NCBI GenBank assembly: GCA_035293765.1
Contig: DATGMF010000037.1
Location: 62,001 to 126,000, forward strand
Length of the DNA stretch: 64,000 nucleotides
Direction: 5' to 3'
Source: DASRHT01 sp035293765
GTDB lineage: Bacteria > Chloroflexota > Ktedonobacteria > Ktedonobacterales > Ktedonobacteraceae
Positions 17,198 through 26,140 of the stretch are shown here, piece by piece. The position numbers were made by a program, and so were the translations under genes. The number at the start of each line of letters is the position of its first letter. Positions within the stretch are counted from its first letter, which is position 1. Below the pieces are notes generated by a model. The model worked only from the letters and a program-made list of their open reading frames with translations, made no database searches and was not told the DNA's origin.

Positions 17198-17473
17198 ATG
17201 ATAGCACAACAATATAGACGTATCCCGTTCCCTCTGATCGGAGCTGCCCTTTTTGGCTTGCTCGTGGGGGTCTACCTGTTCGCGTGGAAGCGGAAGCGAT
17301 CCGCAAAGCGTAAGGATGCTACTGTTGTCGGGCACAAGGTAGAGAAGCATCCCGATGAAGTGCTGAAGCACTGGACAGCAGATAAGATGCGCGAGGCCAA
17401 ACCTATGCCATTGCCAAAGGCTGATGCGCTCGGGCGTGGGAAAGAGGATGTGCAATCCCCTTCTGATAAATAA
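17198..17473 (+). CDS. small membrane-anchored protein with protease-propeptide-like motif
   Basis: A 91-residue protein. One membrane segment spans about residues 11-29, followed by a basic stop-transfer stretch (WKRKRSAKRK), then a polar tail. The tail contains HWTADKMREAKPMP, which closely matches YWTAEKMRNA near the N-terminus of the secreted trypsin-like protease encoded 11 bases downstream. The ATG at 17198 is used, although an in-frame start at 17159 exists. The ribosome binding site is only AGAAAG. Function unknown; the shared motif and tight spacing suggest that it holds or processes the protease. The basic run just after the membrane segment suggests that the tail is cytosolic, which complicates that idea. 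Confidence 0.6.
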   Translation: MIAQQYRRIPFPLIGAALFGLLVGVYLFAWKRKRSAKRKDATVVGHKVEKHPDEVLKHWTADKMREAKPMPLPKADALGRGKEDVQSPSDK

Positions 17474-17484
17474 AGGAGGCAGGC

Positions 17485-18468
17485 ATGACGCCACGATTCC
17501 AGCGGTTCATCCTGGATTCTCGGACAGGTAAGATCTTTTTGTCCCTGCTTGTCGTTGTCTACCTGGGATATCTGGTTGCATTTGGCCGTTTGCTCAACCT
17601 GCCGACGCTGGCCCTGTCGGGCACGGTCATCGACCACCCCATGAGCGCAAATCCTGATACTGAGAGGCAGTATTGGACGGCGGAAAAAATGCGCAACGCC
17701 GTCAGTGTCGATGAGCCGGATAGCAACGCCGCCGACTTCACTCAGCAGAGCAGCGACAGCCAGGTTCAGGCTGCCAAACAGCAGGAAGGGCAACCTCCGG
17801 CGGATAGTAGCCTGCAATTCCCCCTTTCGACTGTTGGGAAGCTCTTTCTTACCAATGCGTATGGTCAAAATATGGTCTGTTCCGGCACCGCCGTCGTTAG
17901 CAGTAATCATAGTGTGGTTGATACCGCCGGGCACTGCCTTTACTGGAATAAAGAGTGGATGGATAATGTGATTTTCTGTCCTCTCTACAAAAACGGCGAT
18001 ACGCCCTTTGGCTGCTGGGCAGCTCGCGATCTGGAGATCCCGTCCGACTGGCTGAATGCCAGGCCAAACGATTTTCATCATGATCTGGGTATAGCTATCG
18101 TTGCTCCGAATGATCGGGGCTCCCTGACCGACGTCGTTGGCGGCGTTGGCTGGGCCTATAATCAAGCGATCAGTCAATCCTTCTATGCTTACGGTTATCC
18201 TGCCGCTTATCCGTTCGATGGACAGACCAGGCAAGCCTGTGAGAACCGGTCCGGTAAGAGCTGGCAGCACGGTGGGGGAACGGTGATCTCTATCCCCTGC
18301 AATATGACCGGCGGCTCCAGCGGCGGTCCCTGGTTTATCCAGAGCGGCAACAACTGGTATGTTGACGGCCATAACGATTTTATCAGCAGTCTCCAGCCTG
18401 GGCATATGTTCTCGCCCTACTATGATGATACGTGGTACGAGCTTTATAAGAAGGCCCAGCAGGTATAA
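17485..18468 (+). CDS. secreted trypsin-like serine protease
   Basis: A 327-residue protein. A signal or anchor segment (about residues 13-33) is followed by a pro-region containing YWTAEKMRNA, a low-complexity linker, then a chymotrypsin-fold domain. Triad residues are visible: His in DTAGHC, Asp in HHDLGIAIV, and Ser in TGGSSGGPW. Several Cys residues (CSGTA, HCLYW, FCPLY, GCWAA) suggest disulfides. This matches the secreted V8/trypsin-like peptidases common in Actinobacteria and Chloroflexota. The ribosome binding site AAAGGAGG sits at 17472-17479. It is probably co-transcribed with the small anchored protein before it. Confidence 0.88.
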   Translation: MTPRFQRFILDSRTGKIFLSLLVVVYLGYLVAFGRLLNLPTLALSGTVIDHPMSANPDTERQYWTAEKMRNAVSVDEPDSNAADFTQQSSDSQVQAAKQQEGQPPADSSLQFPLSTVGKLFLTNAYGQNMVCSGTAVVSSNHSVVDTAGHCLYWNKEWMDNVIFCPLYKNGDTPFGCWAARDLEIPSDWLNARPNDFHHDLGIAIVAPNDRGSLTDVVGGVGWAYNQAISQSFYAYGYPAAYPFDGQTRQACENRSGKSWQHGGGTVISIPCNMTGGSSGGPWFIQSGNNWYVDGHNDFISSLQPGHMFSPYYDDTWYELYKKAQQV

Positions 18469-18492
18469 AGCGGAAAAGATGACGGAAGCCGT

Positions 18493-19413
18493 TCATCTGC
18501 TTTTCTCTCGCAGCAGGTCGTGAAGAGCTTGCTCCAGAAGGGGATACTCGAACTGGAAGTTTGCCTCTGTCAAGCGTTGAGGCAGCAGGTGTTGACTGTC
18601 CAGCACTACCGTCGATAGCTCACCTAGTAGCGCCCGCAGGACAAATGCTGGCAGTGGGAATATCGGGAAGCACTTCAACATCTGCTGCACCGTCGAGAGA
18701 AACTCGCGATTCGTGACGGCTTCCGGCGCGCACAAGTTGAATGGGCCGACGAGTTCCTGATGCTGGAGCAAACACTGGATCGCTCGGGCGACATCTGCCT
18801 TGTGAATCCAGGGAAGCCCCTGCTGCCCATTGCCCACCTGACGTCCAAAGAGGTGGGCAAAGTGCAGCAGGGGCGGAAAAGCTCCCTCATGGAGATCAAG
18901 GACAAGACCTGTGCGTATGAGGCAGCGCCTGGTCTGGGCGTCGGCTGTAGATGCCTCCCACTCCTGACACACGCTCGCCCGAAAACCTTGACCGGGGGAA
19001 CTGGCTTCCGTGAGCAATTCCTGTCCTCGGTCCCCGTAGTATCCTGAGGCTGAGGCTTGCACGAGTACCGCTGGTGGCCCGTAACGTTCCATTGCCTGCA
19101 TTACCGCCCGTCCGGCGTGCAACCGGCTCTCCAGAATATGGGCCCGGTACGCTCGTGTCCAGCGCCAGTGAGCGGGACTCGCGCCTGCCAGATTGATAAT
19201 GGCGCTGTCCCTGTTGATCAACGCTCCCCAGCCATGAGCCGTCTGAGCATCCCATTCCACCACCCGCACGCTTGTCAGCCCCTGCTGGCGAAACTTTTGA
19301 GCCGCAAGCGCGGGTTGACGGCTCACGACGATGATCTCGTAGTTACCCTGCGCCAGCAGCGCAACCAGCGATCTGCCGATAAGCCCGGTGCCCCCAGTGA
19401 TGATGACGCGCAT
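18493..19413 (-). CDS. TIGR01777-type NAD(P)-dependent epimerase
   Basis: A 306-residue extended SDR protein of the TIGR01777 / YfcH / SULA group. The Rossmann motif TGGTGLIGRSLV is at the N-terminus, VLVQASASGYYGDRG is the catalytic region, and PWIHKADVARAI and FNLCAPEAVTN are the family hallmarks. A C-terminal DUF1731-like region (LLGELSTVVLDSQHLLPQRL) is present. The reaction is unknown for the group. It is convergent with the trypsin-like protease gene. A short YndJ-like remnant precedes it by three bases, and a TetR gene diverges from it. Confidence 0.9.
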   Translation of the reverse strand: MRVIITGGTGLIGRSLVALLAQGNYEIIVVSRQPALAAQKFRQQGLTSVRVVEWDAQTAHGWGALINRDSAIINLAGASPAHWRWTRAYRAHILESRLHAGRAVMQAMERYGPPAVLVQASASGYYGDRGQELLTEASSPGQGFRASVCQEWEASTADAQTRRCLIRTGLVLDLHEGAFPPLLHFAHLFGRQVGNGQQGLPWIHKADVARAIQCLLQHQELVGPFNLCAPEAVTNREFLSTVQQMLKCFPIFPLPAFVLRALLGELSTVVLDSQHLLPQRLTEANFQFEYPLLEQALHDLLREKSR

Positions 19414-19416
19414 GCC

Positions 19417-19536
19417 TTACCTCTTTTCCTGCGTGCCTCTGAACCACCAGCCGAGCAATCCGCACATCCCAAAGCCGAGCGCATTGACCCATCCATGCAC
19501 CAGGATCATTTGGGAGGTGGCTGAACCCTCAATCAT
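19417..19536 (-). pseudogene. YndJ-like C-terminal remnant
   Basis: A 39-codon frame on the minus strand ends three bases before the epimerase start. Its translation includes ILVHGWVNALGFGMCGLLGW, which resembles the conserved C-terminal helix of YndJ-family membrane proteins from memory of that family. YndJ genes often precede this type of epimerase. Only the last 40 residues or so remain, directly under the TetR palindrome, so most of the gene appears to be deleted. It could instead be a real short membrane peptide. Confidence 0.4.
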
Positions 19537-19551
19537 CAGGGCAATGCTTAA

Positions 19552-19570
19552 AAGTGAACATTGTTCACTT
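19552..19570. promoter_or_regulatory. TetR-type operator palindrome
   Basis: AAGTGAACA-T-TGTTCACTT is a perfect 9-bp inverted repeat with one central base. It sits between the divergent epimerase/remnant unit and the TetR gene and is most likely bound by that TetR protein. The shape matches AcrR/QacR-type sites. Confidence 0.7.
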
Positions 19571-19655
19571 GCGATTACTCTACCAGATGCGCTATGCTGA
19601 TGTCAAGGGCGCTGTCCGCATTGAACGCGGACACACTGTTTGTGGGAGAGAAGTT

Positions 19656-20369
19656 ATGGAACCTGTTGAGAGCGGTAAGTTCACCCAGAAAGCCATCTTG
19701 ACGCGGCAACGCATCGTTGATGCCGCGTTACACCTGTTTGCTACTAAAGGGTACGATCAGACTACCATGCGCGATATTGCAGCCGCCGCCGATTGCTCGC
19801 TTGGGCTGACCTATCGCTATTTTGCCAGCAAAGAGGATCTGGTGTTGGAGCTTTACCGCTGGCTAGCTCTCCAATTGGAGGAGCTGGTCCTCACGCTGCC
19901 GGTTGCATCTATCGCTGATCGTTTTCACGCGCTTATGGATGCGCTTTTGACCGTAATGGCCCCGCATCGACTGACGTTGGTTGCTCTATCGGGAGCTGCC
20001 TTAAATCCGCTCTCGCGCGCGGGCGTTTTTGGCGTCGAAGGAGCGGAGGTGCGACGCCGCGCCCGAGCAAGCTATCTCGTCGTCGTTTCCGGGGCTAAAG
20101 ATGCTCCTCGCGCTTCGCAAGTGGAGGATCTAGCCACGCTGCTCTATGGGTTGCAACTGGCTCTGGCGCTCTTCTGGCTGCAAGATTTGAGCGACGAGAC
20201 CCAACAGACCAGGAAGCTCTTGCAGTTCGTCCATGAACTATTTGGGCGTTTCCGTCCGTTGTTACGGCTTCCCTGGGCTGCTCAACTGGTTGCTCAGTTT
20301 GTGCAGATTGTTGGACCATTGCTCGGTCAGGAAGTGCAGCCGGCATCATCCCTTGAGAGCGCGCCTTGA
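19656..20369 (+). CDS. TetR-family transcriptional regulator
   Basis: A 237-residue regulator. The N-terminal HTH (residues about 12-60) has ILTRQRIVDAALHLFATKGY, TTMRDIAAAADCSLGLTYRYF and KEDLVLELY, typical of TetR. The C-terminal ligand domain is unassigned. The ATG at 19656 is preferred because GGGAGAG precedes it. The frame is open back to 19554, but that extension runs through the operator. It is divergent from the epimerase and lies 144 bases upstream of fbiC, so it may control F420 synthesis, the epimerase, or both. Confidence 0.88.
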   Translation: MEPVESGKFTQKAILTRQRIVDAALHLFATKGYDQTTMRDIAAAADCSLGLTYRYFASKEDLVLELYRWLALQLEELVLTLPVASIADRFHALMDALLTVMAPHRLTLVALSGAALNPLSRAGVFGVEGAEVRRRARASYLVVVSGAKDAPRASQVEDLATLLYGLQLALALFWLQDLSDETQQTRKLLQFVHELFGRFRPLLRLPWAAQLVAQFVQIVGPLLGQEVQPASSLESAP

Positions 20370-20399
20370 CAAATACAAGATCCGCAAAATACACTTGAG

Positions 20400-20430
20400 C
20401 AGTAAAAAGTAAACGCTGAACATTTACTGC
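20400..20430 (+). promoter_or_regulatory. possible second TetR half-site region before fbiC
   Basis: An imperfect inverted repeat AGTAAA-N9-TTTACT (20408-20428), plus an overlapping CAGTAAA/TTTACTG pair, resembles the operator at 19552 in its half-sites (AAGTRAAC). It lies about 90 bases upstream of the fbiC start. Confidence 0.3.
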
Positions 20431-20513
20431 TGTTTTACCTCATCCTGCCAGAGGATTCTCACCATGTTGATCGTCATGCCAGACTATCAATCTGGCCGAA
20501 AGGGACCCATAGC

Positions 20514-22961
20514 TTGAAAGAGAAAGAACAACGGCGGCTGCTTGAACGGACCTTACAGGGAGATACGCTATCCAATGAGGAGGCACGCGCTCTGGTTGCA
20601 GTATCTGATCTTCCGTTGCTGCTCAACACGGCGGCGCAATTGCGGGATCAGGTCCACCATCATCGCATTTCCTACTCGCGCAAGGTCTTTATTCCGCTCA
20701 CTCAGTTATGCCGCGACGTCTGTCATTACTGTACTTTTGCTCATCCTCCCCGCAGAGGGCAGCGGGCCTATCTAACGCGTGATGAAGTGCTGGCGATTGC
20801 GCGCGCGGGAGCCGAGGCGGGTTGTAAAGAGGCATTATTTACGCTTGGAGATAAGCCGGAGCGGCGCTATAAGGTTGCGCGCCAGGAACTCGCAGATCTG
20901 GGACACGAGACAACCCTTTCTTATCTGGCCGCGATGGCGGAACTGGTGTTGCGGGAGACGGGATTGCTGCCTCATGTTAACCCTGGTGTGATGACCAGAG
21001 ATGAGATCGCGCAGTTGCGGCGTGTTTCGGTTTCACAGGGAATTATGCTGGAAAGTAGCTCTGAACGCTTATGCGAGCGCGGAGGGCCGCATTATGGTTC
21101 TCCTGATAAGCGTCCCGCTGCGCGGCTGGAAACGATACGCCTGGCCGGAGAGCTTCAGGTTCCCTTTACATCGGGTATTTTGATCGGGATCGGTGAAACG
21201 CGCCAGGAACGGATCGAGGCTCTGCTGGCCCTGCGTGAACTGCACCAGCGTTATGGTCATATCCAGGAGATTATCGTTCAGAATTTCCGCGCCAAAGCCG
21301 GTACGCGTATGGCCGACGCTCCCGAGCCGGATCTGGACGATCTGCTCTGGACTATTGCTATCGCGCGCATTATTTTTGGAGCTGCGATGAATATTCAGGC
21401 CCCGCCCAATCTCAGTCCCGGCGTGTATCAACAACTGGTATCGGCTGGTCTGAACGACTGGGGCGGCGTTTCTCCTGTAACGCCCGATCATGTCAACCCT
21501 GAAGCGCGCTGGCCCCACCTGACGGAATTGGAGCAGCGCACAGCCGAAACAGGAAAAATGCTGTTAGAACGATTGGCGATTTATCCGGCTTACGCCCTCG
21601 ATGGGCAGCAATGGCTGGATAAGCAACTCGTGCCACCGGTTTTGCAAGCCTGTGACAGCGAGGGGTACGCACGCGTCGAGGCATGGTCGCCGGGAGCGCA
21701 GGGGGCAATTCCTGATTTTTATCAAGTGCAGCTCGTGCGACCTTCGCGCTCTGCCACGACAGAAGCTACAGCCGCAATCAAGCCGCTGCTCGAAAAAGCT
21801 CTTGGCGGCGAAGATCTCAGCGAAAACGAAGTGGTGCGCTTATTCCAGGCGCGTAACGATGAGTTCGTTGCGGTCTGTGAGTCTGCTAATGAACTGCGGC
21901 GGCGCGTTAATGGCGATGTGGTGAGCTATGTGGTGAACAGGAACATCAATTACACCAACATCTGCTATTTCCGTTGCCAGTTCTGCGCCTTCTCAAAGGG
22001 CAAGCTCAGCGAGAACTTGCGCGGCACCCCTTACGATCTGGCGCTGGATGAAGTGGTGAGGCGTGTGCAAGAGGCGTGGGAGCGTGGGGCTACCGAGGTC
22101 TGTATGCAGGGCGGCATTCATCCTGAGTATACCGGAGAAACCTACTTGCGCATGTGCCGGGCCATCAAAGCCGTGTTGCCTGCGATGCATATTCACGCCT
22201 TCTCGCCCCTTGAAGTATGGCAGGGTGCCAGCACATTGGGGCTGAGCGTGCATGATTTTCTGATCGAGTTGCGTAATGCCGGTCTTGGAACACTGCCCGG
22301 CACGGCGGCGGAGATCCTTGACGACAAGGTGCGCGCCACGCTCTGCCCGGATAAAATCAAGACGGACGAGTGGCTGCATGTGATGGCAGAGGCTCACGCC
22401 ATCGGCTTGCGCTCAACATCCACGATCATGTATGGTCATATGGAGCAGCCAAAGCACTGGGCGCGTCACCTTTTGCGTTTAAAACAGCTCCAGGCGCGAA
22501 CCGGTGGCTTCACGGAATTTGTGCCGCTGCCCTTCGTCCATATGGAGGCTCCGATCTACTGGAAGGGGCGAGCACGCAAAGGGCCGACGCTGCGTGAAGC
22601 GGTGTTGATGCACGCGGTAGCGCGGCTCGTCCTGCATCCTCAGATTACGAATATCCAGGCATCGTGGGTCAAGATGGGAAGGGAGGGCGTCAAGCTCTGT
22701 CTTCAATCGGGGGTCAACGACCTGGGCGGGACGCTGATGAACGAGAGCATTACCCGCGCGGCTGGCGGTGAATTCGGGCAAGAGCTTCCGCCCGAGCAGA
22801 TGGAGGAGGTGATCCGCTCTATCGGGCGCGAGCCCCGTCAGCGCACCACGCTCTACCAGTCCGCAACCGAAGAACGCCGTCAGGCATCCTTTAACGCGAT
22901 GGCCCTGCAACCTATTGTGCTGACTCCCAGCAAGCGTTATGCCAGGACGCATGCCCAGTAG
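20514..22961 (+). CDS. fbiC: FO synthase, fused CofG-CofH
   Basis: An 815-residue double radical-SAM protein that makes 7,8-didemethyl-8-hydroxy-5-deazariboflavin (FO), the chromophore of coenzyme F420, from tyrosine and a ribityl-uracil. The N-terminal CofG half has a CxxxCxxC cluster at Cys66, Cys70 and Cys73 (CRDVCHYC). The C-terminal CofH half has the second at Cys484, Cys488 and Cys491 (CYFRCQFC). Both halves are full length. Fused FbiC is the actinobacterial and chloroflexotal form. The TTG start at 20514 follows GAAAGGGA. No cofC, cofD or cofE is in the window. The F420 made would serve the enzymes at 593 and 23850. Confidence 0.97.
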   Translation: MKEKEQRRLLERTLQGDTLSNEEARALVAVSDLPLLLNTAAQLRDQVHHHRISYSRKVFIPLTQLCRDVCHYCTFAHPPRRGQRAYLTRDEVLAIARAGAEAGCKEALFTLGDKPERRYKVARQELADLGHETTLSYLAAMAELVLRETGLLPHVNPGVMTRDEIAQLRRVSVSQGIMLESSSERLCERGGPHYGSPDKRPAARLETIRLAGELQVPFTSGILIGIGETRQERIEALLALRELHQRYGHIQEIIVQNFRAKAGTRMADAPEPDLDDLLWTIAIARIIFGAAMNIQAPPNLSPGVYQQLVSAGLNDWGGVSPVTPDHVNPEARWPHLTELEQRTAETGKMLLERLAIYPAYALDGQQWLDKQLVPPVLQACDSEGYARVEAWSPGAQGAIPDFYQVQLVRPSRSATTEATAAIKPLLEKALGGEDLSENEVVRLFQARNDEFVAVCESANELRRRVNGDVVSYVVNRNINYTNICYFRCQFCAFSKGKLSENLRGTPYDLALDEVVRRVQEAWERGATEVCMQGGIHPEYTGETYLRMCRAIKAVLPAMHIHAFSPLEVWQGASTLGLSVHDFLIELRNAGLGTLPGTAAEILDDKVRATLCPDKIKTDEWLHVMAEAHAIGLRSTSTIMYGHMEQPKHWARHLLRLKQLQARTGGFTEFVPLPFVHMEAPIYWKGRARKGPTLREAVLMHAVARLVLHPQITNIQASWVKMGREGVKLCLQSGVNDLGGTLMNESITRAAGGEFGQELPPEQMEEVIRSIGREPRQRTTLYQSATEERRQASFNAMALQPIVLTPSKRYARTHAQ

Positions 22962-22970
22962 CGTATAATA

Positions 22971-23003
22971 TGCCAGTGAGTAAACATCGCTTGCTCACTG
23001 GCA
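22971..23003. terminator. hairpin between convergent fbiC and Uma2 genes
   Basis: TGCCAGTGAG (22971-22980) pairs perfectly with CTCACTGGCA (22994-23003) around a 13-nt loop. There is no immediate T-run on either strand. Confidence 0.55.
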
Positions 23004-23043
23004 CAATCTCCCGCTTTTGCTGCATCAGGATAGTTCCGTGCTC

Positions 23044-23652
23044 TTATGGCTCGTCTTCCTCTTTTGCCTGCTCAGGCATTATAGGAATGGAGAGGTGGCG
23101 ATAGAGTTGTCGCACTTCGATCTCAAGATCCAGGCTTGCCAGGTGGAAGCTTTGCCCCTTGCCATATTGCTGATAGAGCCAGCCGCCAGCCGCGCGCGTA
23201 AATACCTCGACTCGTTGCAGATACTGGCTCACATAAACGATTTCCTGGATGGTTTCTTTTCCCTGATATAGTTTTAGCTTTTCGTAGCGATCTGTGGCTT
23301 CGGTCGATCTGGATAGCACCTCAATAACGAGGATCGGTGACTCGATAATCTGAGACTCGCCATGATCGGCGATATTGCAGGAGACCACTACATCGGGTAT
23401 GACGATGCGCGTTGGAGCTACCCGCACCACCTTATCAGCCACGTAAGGGCGGCAGGCCGCGTCATCGCCGAGCGCCTGATCAAGCGCGATGCCAAAATTT
23501 AGCGCGATTGTGACATGATTCGACGAGCTGCCAGCCAGGAGGCGTATCTCGCCGTCGTGGTACTCATAGCGCCGATCAGAGTTTTGTAGTAGCAATAAAT
23601 ATTGTTCAAGCGACATATGTTGCTGTGCGAATTGCATTGCCATATCCGTCAT
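23044..23652 (-). CDS. Uma2-family (DUF820) endonuclease-like protein
   Basis: A 202-residue protein of the Uma2 family, a PD-(D/E)XK-like fold very common in Cyanobacteria and Chloroflexota. Signs include MSLEQYLLL followed by RYEYHDGEI, the VIPDVVVSC active-site strand, and PILVIEVLSRSTEATDRYEKLKLYQG with the core Glu and Lys. The biological role of the family is not known. It stands alone, convergent with fbiC. No mobile element is seen beside it. Confidence 0.9.
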   Translation of the reverse strand: MTDMAMQFAQQHMSLEQYLLLLQNSDRRYEYHDGEIRLLAGSSSNHVTIALNFGIALDQALGDDAACRPYVADKVVRVAPTRIVIPDVVVSCNIADHGESQIIESPILVIEVLSRSTEATDRYEKLKLYQGKETIQEIVYVSQYLQRVEVFTRAAGGWLYQQYGKGQSFHLASLDLEIEVRQLYRHLSIPIMPEQAKEEDEP

Positions 23653-23778
23653 TTCCTCCCCTCATGCCTCGACATTGCCTTTTGCTATTATAGCATGCCT
23701 CTAGCGCCTCTTGATCCTTGAAAATGACGATGCTACGGCTAATAGAGAGACACCTTGTAGCTTTGTGCAGGGAATAGC

Positions 23779-23808
23779 TTGACATTCTTCAATGCCATTG
23801 AATAGGAT
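23779..23808 (+). promoter_or_regulatory. promoter of the second F420 oxidoreductase
   Basis: A -35 box TTGACA (23779-23784) and a -10-like TAGGAT (23803-23808) are separated by 18 bases. They lie about 45 bases before the ATG at 23850. Confidence 0.5.
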
Positions 23809-23849
23809 AAAGTACAAAAAGCTCAACGCTATAGAAGGAGTATTTTTTA

Positions 23850-24797
23850 ATGGCGATGAAATTCGGCGTCTCTCTTCCTCAGGGCTGGATCATGGATCTG
23901 GTGGGCATTCCCGATCCTGTTGCAGCGTATGAAACGATGACGCGCATTGCTCAAGCTGCCGACGAGAGCGGCTTTAATTCTGCCTGGCTCGTCGATCACT
24001 TCCACACGATTCCCCAACCTTCTCAAGAAGTGACCTTCGAGTGCTGGACAACCACCGCAGCTCTGGCGCGTGATACCAAACGCATCCGTGTTGGTCAGAT
24101 GGTCACCTGCAACGGCTATCGTAACCCGGCCCTGCTGGCGAAGATGGCGAGCACTGTGGATGTGCTGAGTCACGGGCGGTTGAATTTTGGCATTGGGGCA
24201 GGATGGTATGAGCACGAGTATCGCGCCTATGGGTACGATTATCCCGACGCCCCCGACCGTCTGCGCCTGCTGCGTGAGGCGTTGCAGGTCATTCGGGCGA
24301 TGTGGACGGAGGAAGAAGCGACCTTCGAGGGCAAGTATTATCAGATACGAGGCGCAATCAATCAGCCCAAAGGAGTGCAGAAGCCGCATATTCCTCTGTT
24401 GATTGGCGGCGGTGGTGAGAAAGTCACGCTCAAGCTGGTCGCGCAATACGGCGATGCCTGCAATGTTGGCGGCGACCTTGAGACCATCAAGCACAAGTTC
24501 GATGTGATCAAAGGCCATTGCGAGGCGGTCGGGCGCGATTACAATAGCATCCATCGCACCTCAACCACCGTCTGCCACATGGCGGAAACTGACGAGCAGG
24601 CATTCGACCAGATTCCGGATCGAGTCAAAGCTATGTTCGGGGGTCGTATGGGGGCCGGGCTGATCGGCAGCCCCGACACGATCCGCAAGCGCATCGCTGA
24701 ATTTGAGGAGGCGGGCGTGCAGGAGCTGATCGTGGGTTTCATAGATCGCACCAACCCCGAAGCGATCCGTCGTTTTGCTAAAGAGTTTATCGCATAA
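23850..24797 (+). CDS. LLM-class F420-dependent oxidoreductase
   Basis: A 315-residue luciferase-like monooxygenase-fold protein. Blocks FGVSLPQGW, GFNSAWLVDHF, RIRVGQMVTCNGYRNPALLAKM, LNFGIGAGWYEHEYRAYGY and PLLIGGGGEK place it in the F420 subgroup close to TIGR03560. It should use F420H2 or F420. The substrate is unknown. AGAAGGAG precedes the ATG by 9 bases. It lies about 900 bases downstream of fbiC on the same strand, with an opposing Uma2 gene between them, and has its own promoter. Confidence 0.92.
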   Translation: MAMKFGVSLPQGWIMDLVGIPDPVAAYETMTRIAQAADESGFNSAWLVDHFHTIPQPSQEVTFECWTTTAALARDTKRIRVGQMVTCNGYRNPALLAKMASTVDVLSHGRLNFGIGAGWYEHEYRAYGYDYPDAPDRLRLLREALQVIRAMWTEEEATFEGKYYQIRGAINQPKGVQKPHIPLLIGGGGEKVTLKLVAQYGDACNVGGDLETIKHKFDVIKGHCEAVGRDYNSIHRTSTTVCHMAETDEQAFDQIPDRVKAMFGGRMGAGLIGSPDTIRKRIAEFEEAGVQELIVGFIDRTNPEAIRRFAKEFIA

Positions 24798-24941
24798 GTC
24801 TGGGTGCTTAGGTGAAAAGCAATGAGGGCAGGTCTTGTACCTGCCTTTGTTTTCCAGAAGAAACGTTATACCTTGTGGGTATTATCAACCATCAAACAGA
24901 ATTTATTGATGAGCAATAATAACTTACTTCGAGGAGGAAAA

Positions 24942-25895
24942 ATGGCCCATCGGCCCAATGCTCTTGCAGTGTCCAGGCACTTTCAGCTTGAACAAATGAC
25001 AGAGGGCGTCTATGCCGCTATTTCGATTGAAGGAACCGGTTCGATGAGCAATGCCGGGATCGTTGATCTGGGCGAGACAACCCTGATTTTTGATACCTTT
25101 GCTACTCCACAGGCCGCTCAGGATTTGCGCAAAGCCGCTGAAGAGCTCATTGGACACCCTGTTGCTTATGTCGTCAATAGTCACAGGGACGGGGATCATT
25201 GGTGGGGCAACCAGGTCTTTCTCCCTGATGCTGATATCATCGCTACCGGAAAGACCCGCGCAGCTCTGCTCAACCAGGAAAGTATGAACAAAGAGAAGAT
25301 GCAACTGGCTATAGAAGGAGAAATTCGAGATCTGGAGGCCAAATTAGCGCAAGAGCAAGATGCCCATAAGAGACGTTCGCAGGCCAACGAGATAGCCACG
25401 CGGCGCGAAGTTCTGAAAGCCATTCCCACATTTGAGTGGACTATCCCCACCCTTACCTTTGAACAACAACTGACCCTTCACGGCAGCAAAAGAACCGTTG
25501 AGGTGCATACCTATGGCGGGGGTCACACGGCGAGCGATGCCTTTCTCTATCTGCCCGACGACAAGGTGCTTTTCATGGGTGACTTGCTTTTTGTACGTAC
25601 TCATCCCTGGATAGGTGGTGGAGATCCCGAGGAATGGGACCGTATTCTTCAACGCATTGAACACATCAACTTCAGCGTCGCCGTTCCTGGTCATGGACCG
25701 CTGGGCGAAAAATCGGAGCTGGCGTTGAATCAGCGCTATATTGCATCGGTTGTTGCTTTAGCAGAAGAGTGCATGAGCAAGGATCTTCCTTTGGAAGAGG
25801 CAAGGAGGATGAAACTGCCAGCGCCCTTCGATAGCTGGGAAGGCGCTGAAGTCTTCGATTGGAACATGGAGTTTCTCTATAACAGGAAAAAGTAG
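24942..25895 (+). CDS. MBL-fold metallo-hydrolase
   Basis: A 317-residue metallo-beta-lactamase-fold enzyme. The metal motif is NSHRDGDHWWGN. Further ligands are the His of GGGHTASD, the Asp of LFMGDLLF and the His of VPGHGPLG. A helical insertion of about 50 residues (from NKEKMQLAIEGE to RREVLKAI) separates the first motif from the second half and probably forms a lid. The ATG at 24942 is chosen because GAGGAGG at 24931-24937 lies before it; the frame upstream of it has no similarity. The substrate is unknown. It is near an F420 oxidoreductase but 144 bases away. Confidence 0.9.
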   Translation: MAHRPNALAVSRHFQLEQMTEGVYAAISIEGTGSMSNAGIVDLGETTLIFDTFATPQAAQDLRKAAEELIGHPVAYVVNSHRDGDHWWGNQVFLPDADIIATGKTRAALLNQESMNKEKMQLAIEGEIRDLEAKLAQEQDAHKRRSQANEIATRREVLKAIPTFEWTIPTLTFEQQLTLHGSKRTVEVHTYGGGHTASDAFLYLPDDKVLFMGDLLFVRTHPWIGGGDPEEWDRILQRIEHINFSVAVPGHGPLGEKSELALNQRYIASVVALAEECMSKDLPLEEARRMKLPAPFDSWEGAEVFDWNMEFLYNRKK

Positions 25896-26140
25896 AGCGA
25901 CTCGACGCTCTTAAAGCTCTATGATGGCATTGCTCACCGGCATAATGGCATACCTGCCCAGAGCTTGAGAAAATCAGGATGGCGCCAGAGGCCAGAAAAC
26001 ATGCGCATCAAAAATATGGAACCTTTCTAATGAGACGACGCTCATTGTTTGCAAATCATTGTAGATATCTCACAGAAAAGTCCCAACGGGTAGTAAAAAG
26101 GTTACAAGAAGGATATGCGTGACAGTTTTTATTGGGTGGC

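Noticed and set aside
17272..18405. 377-residue open frame on the minus strand
   Set aside because: Antisense to the secreted protease and small anchored protein, both of which have recognisable motifs and ribosome binding sites.
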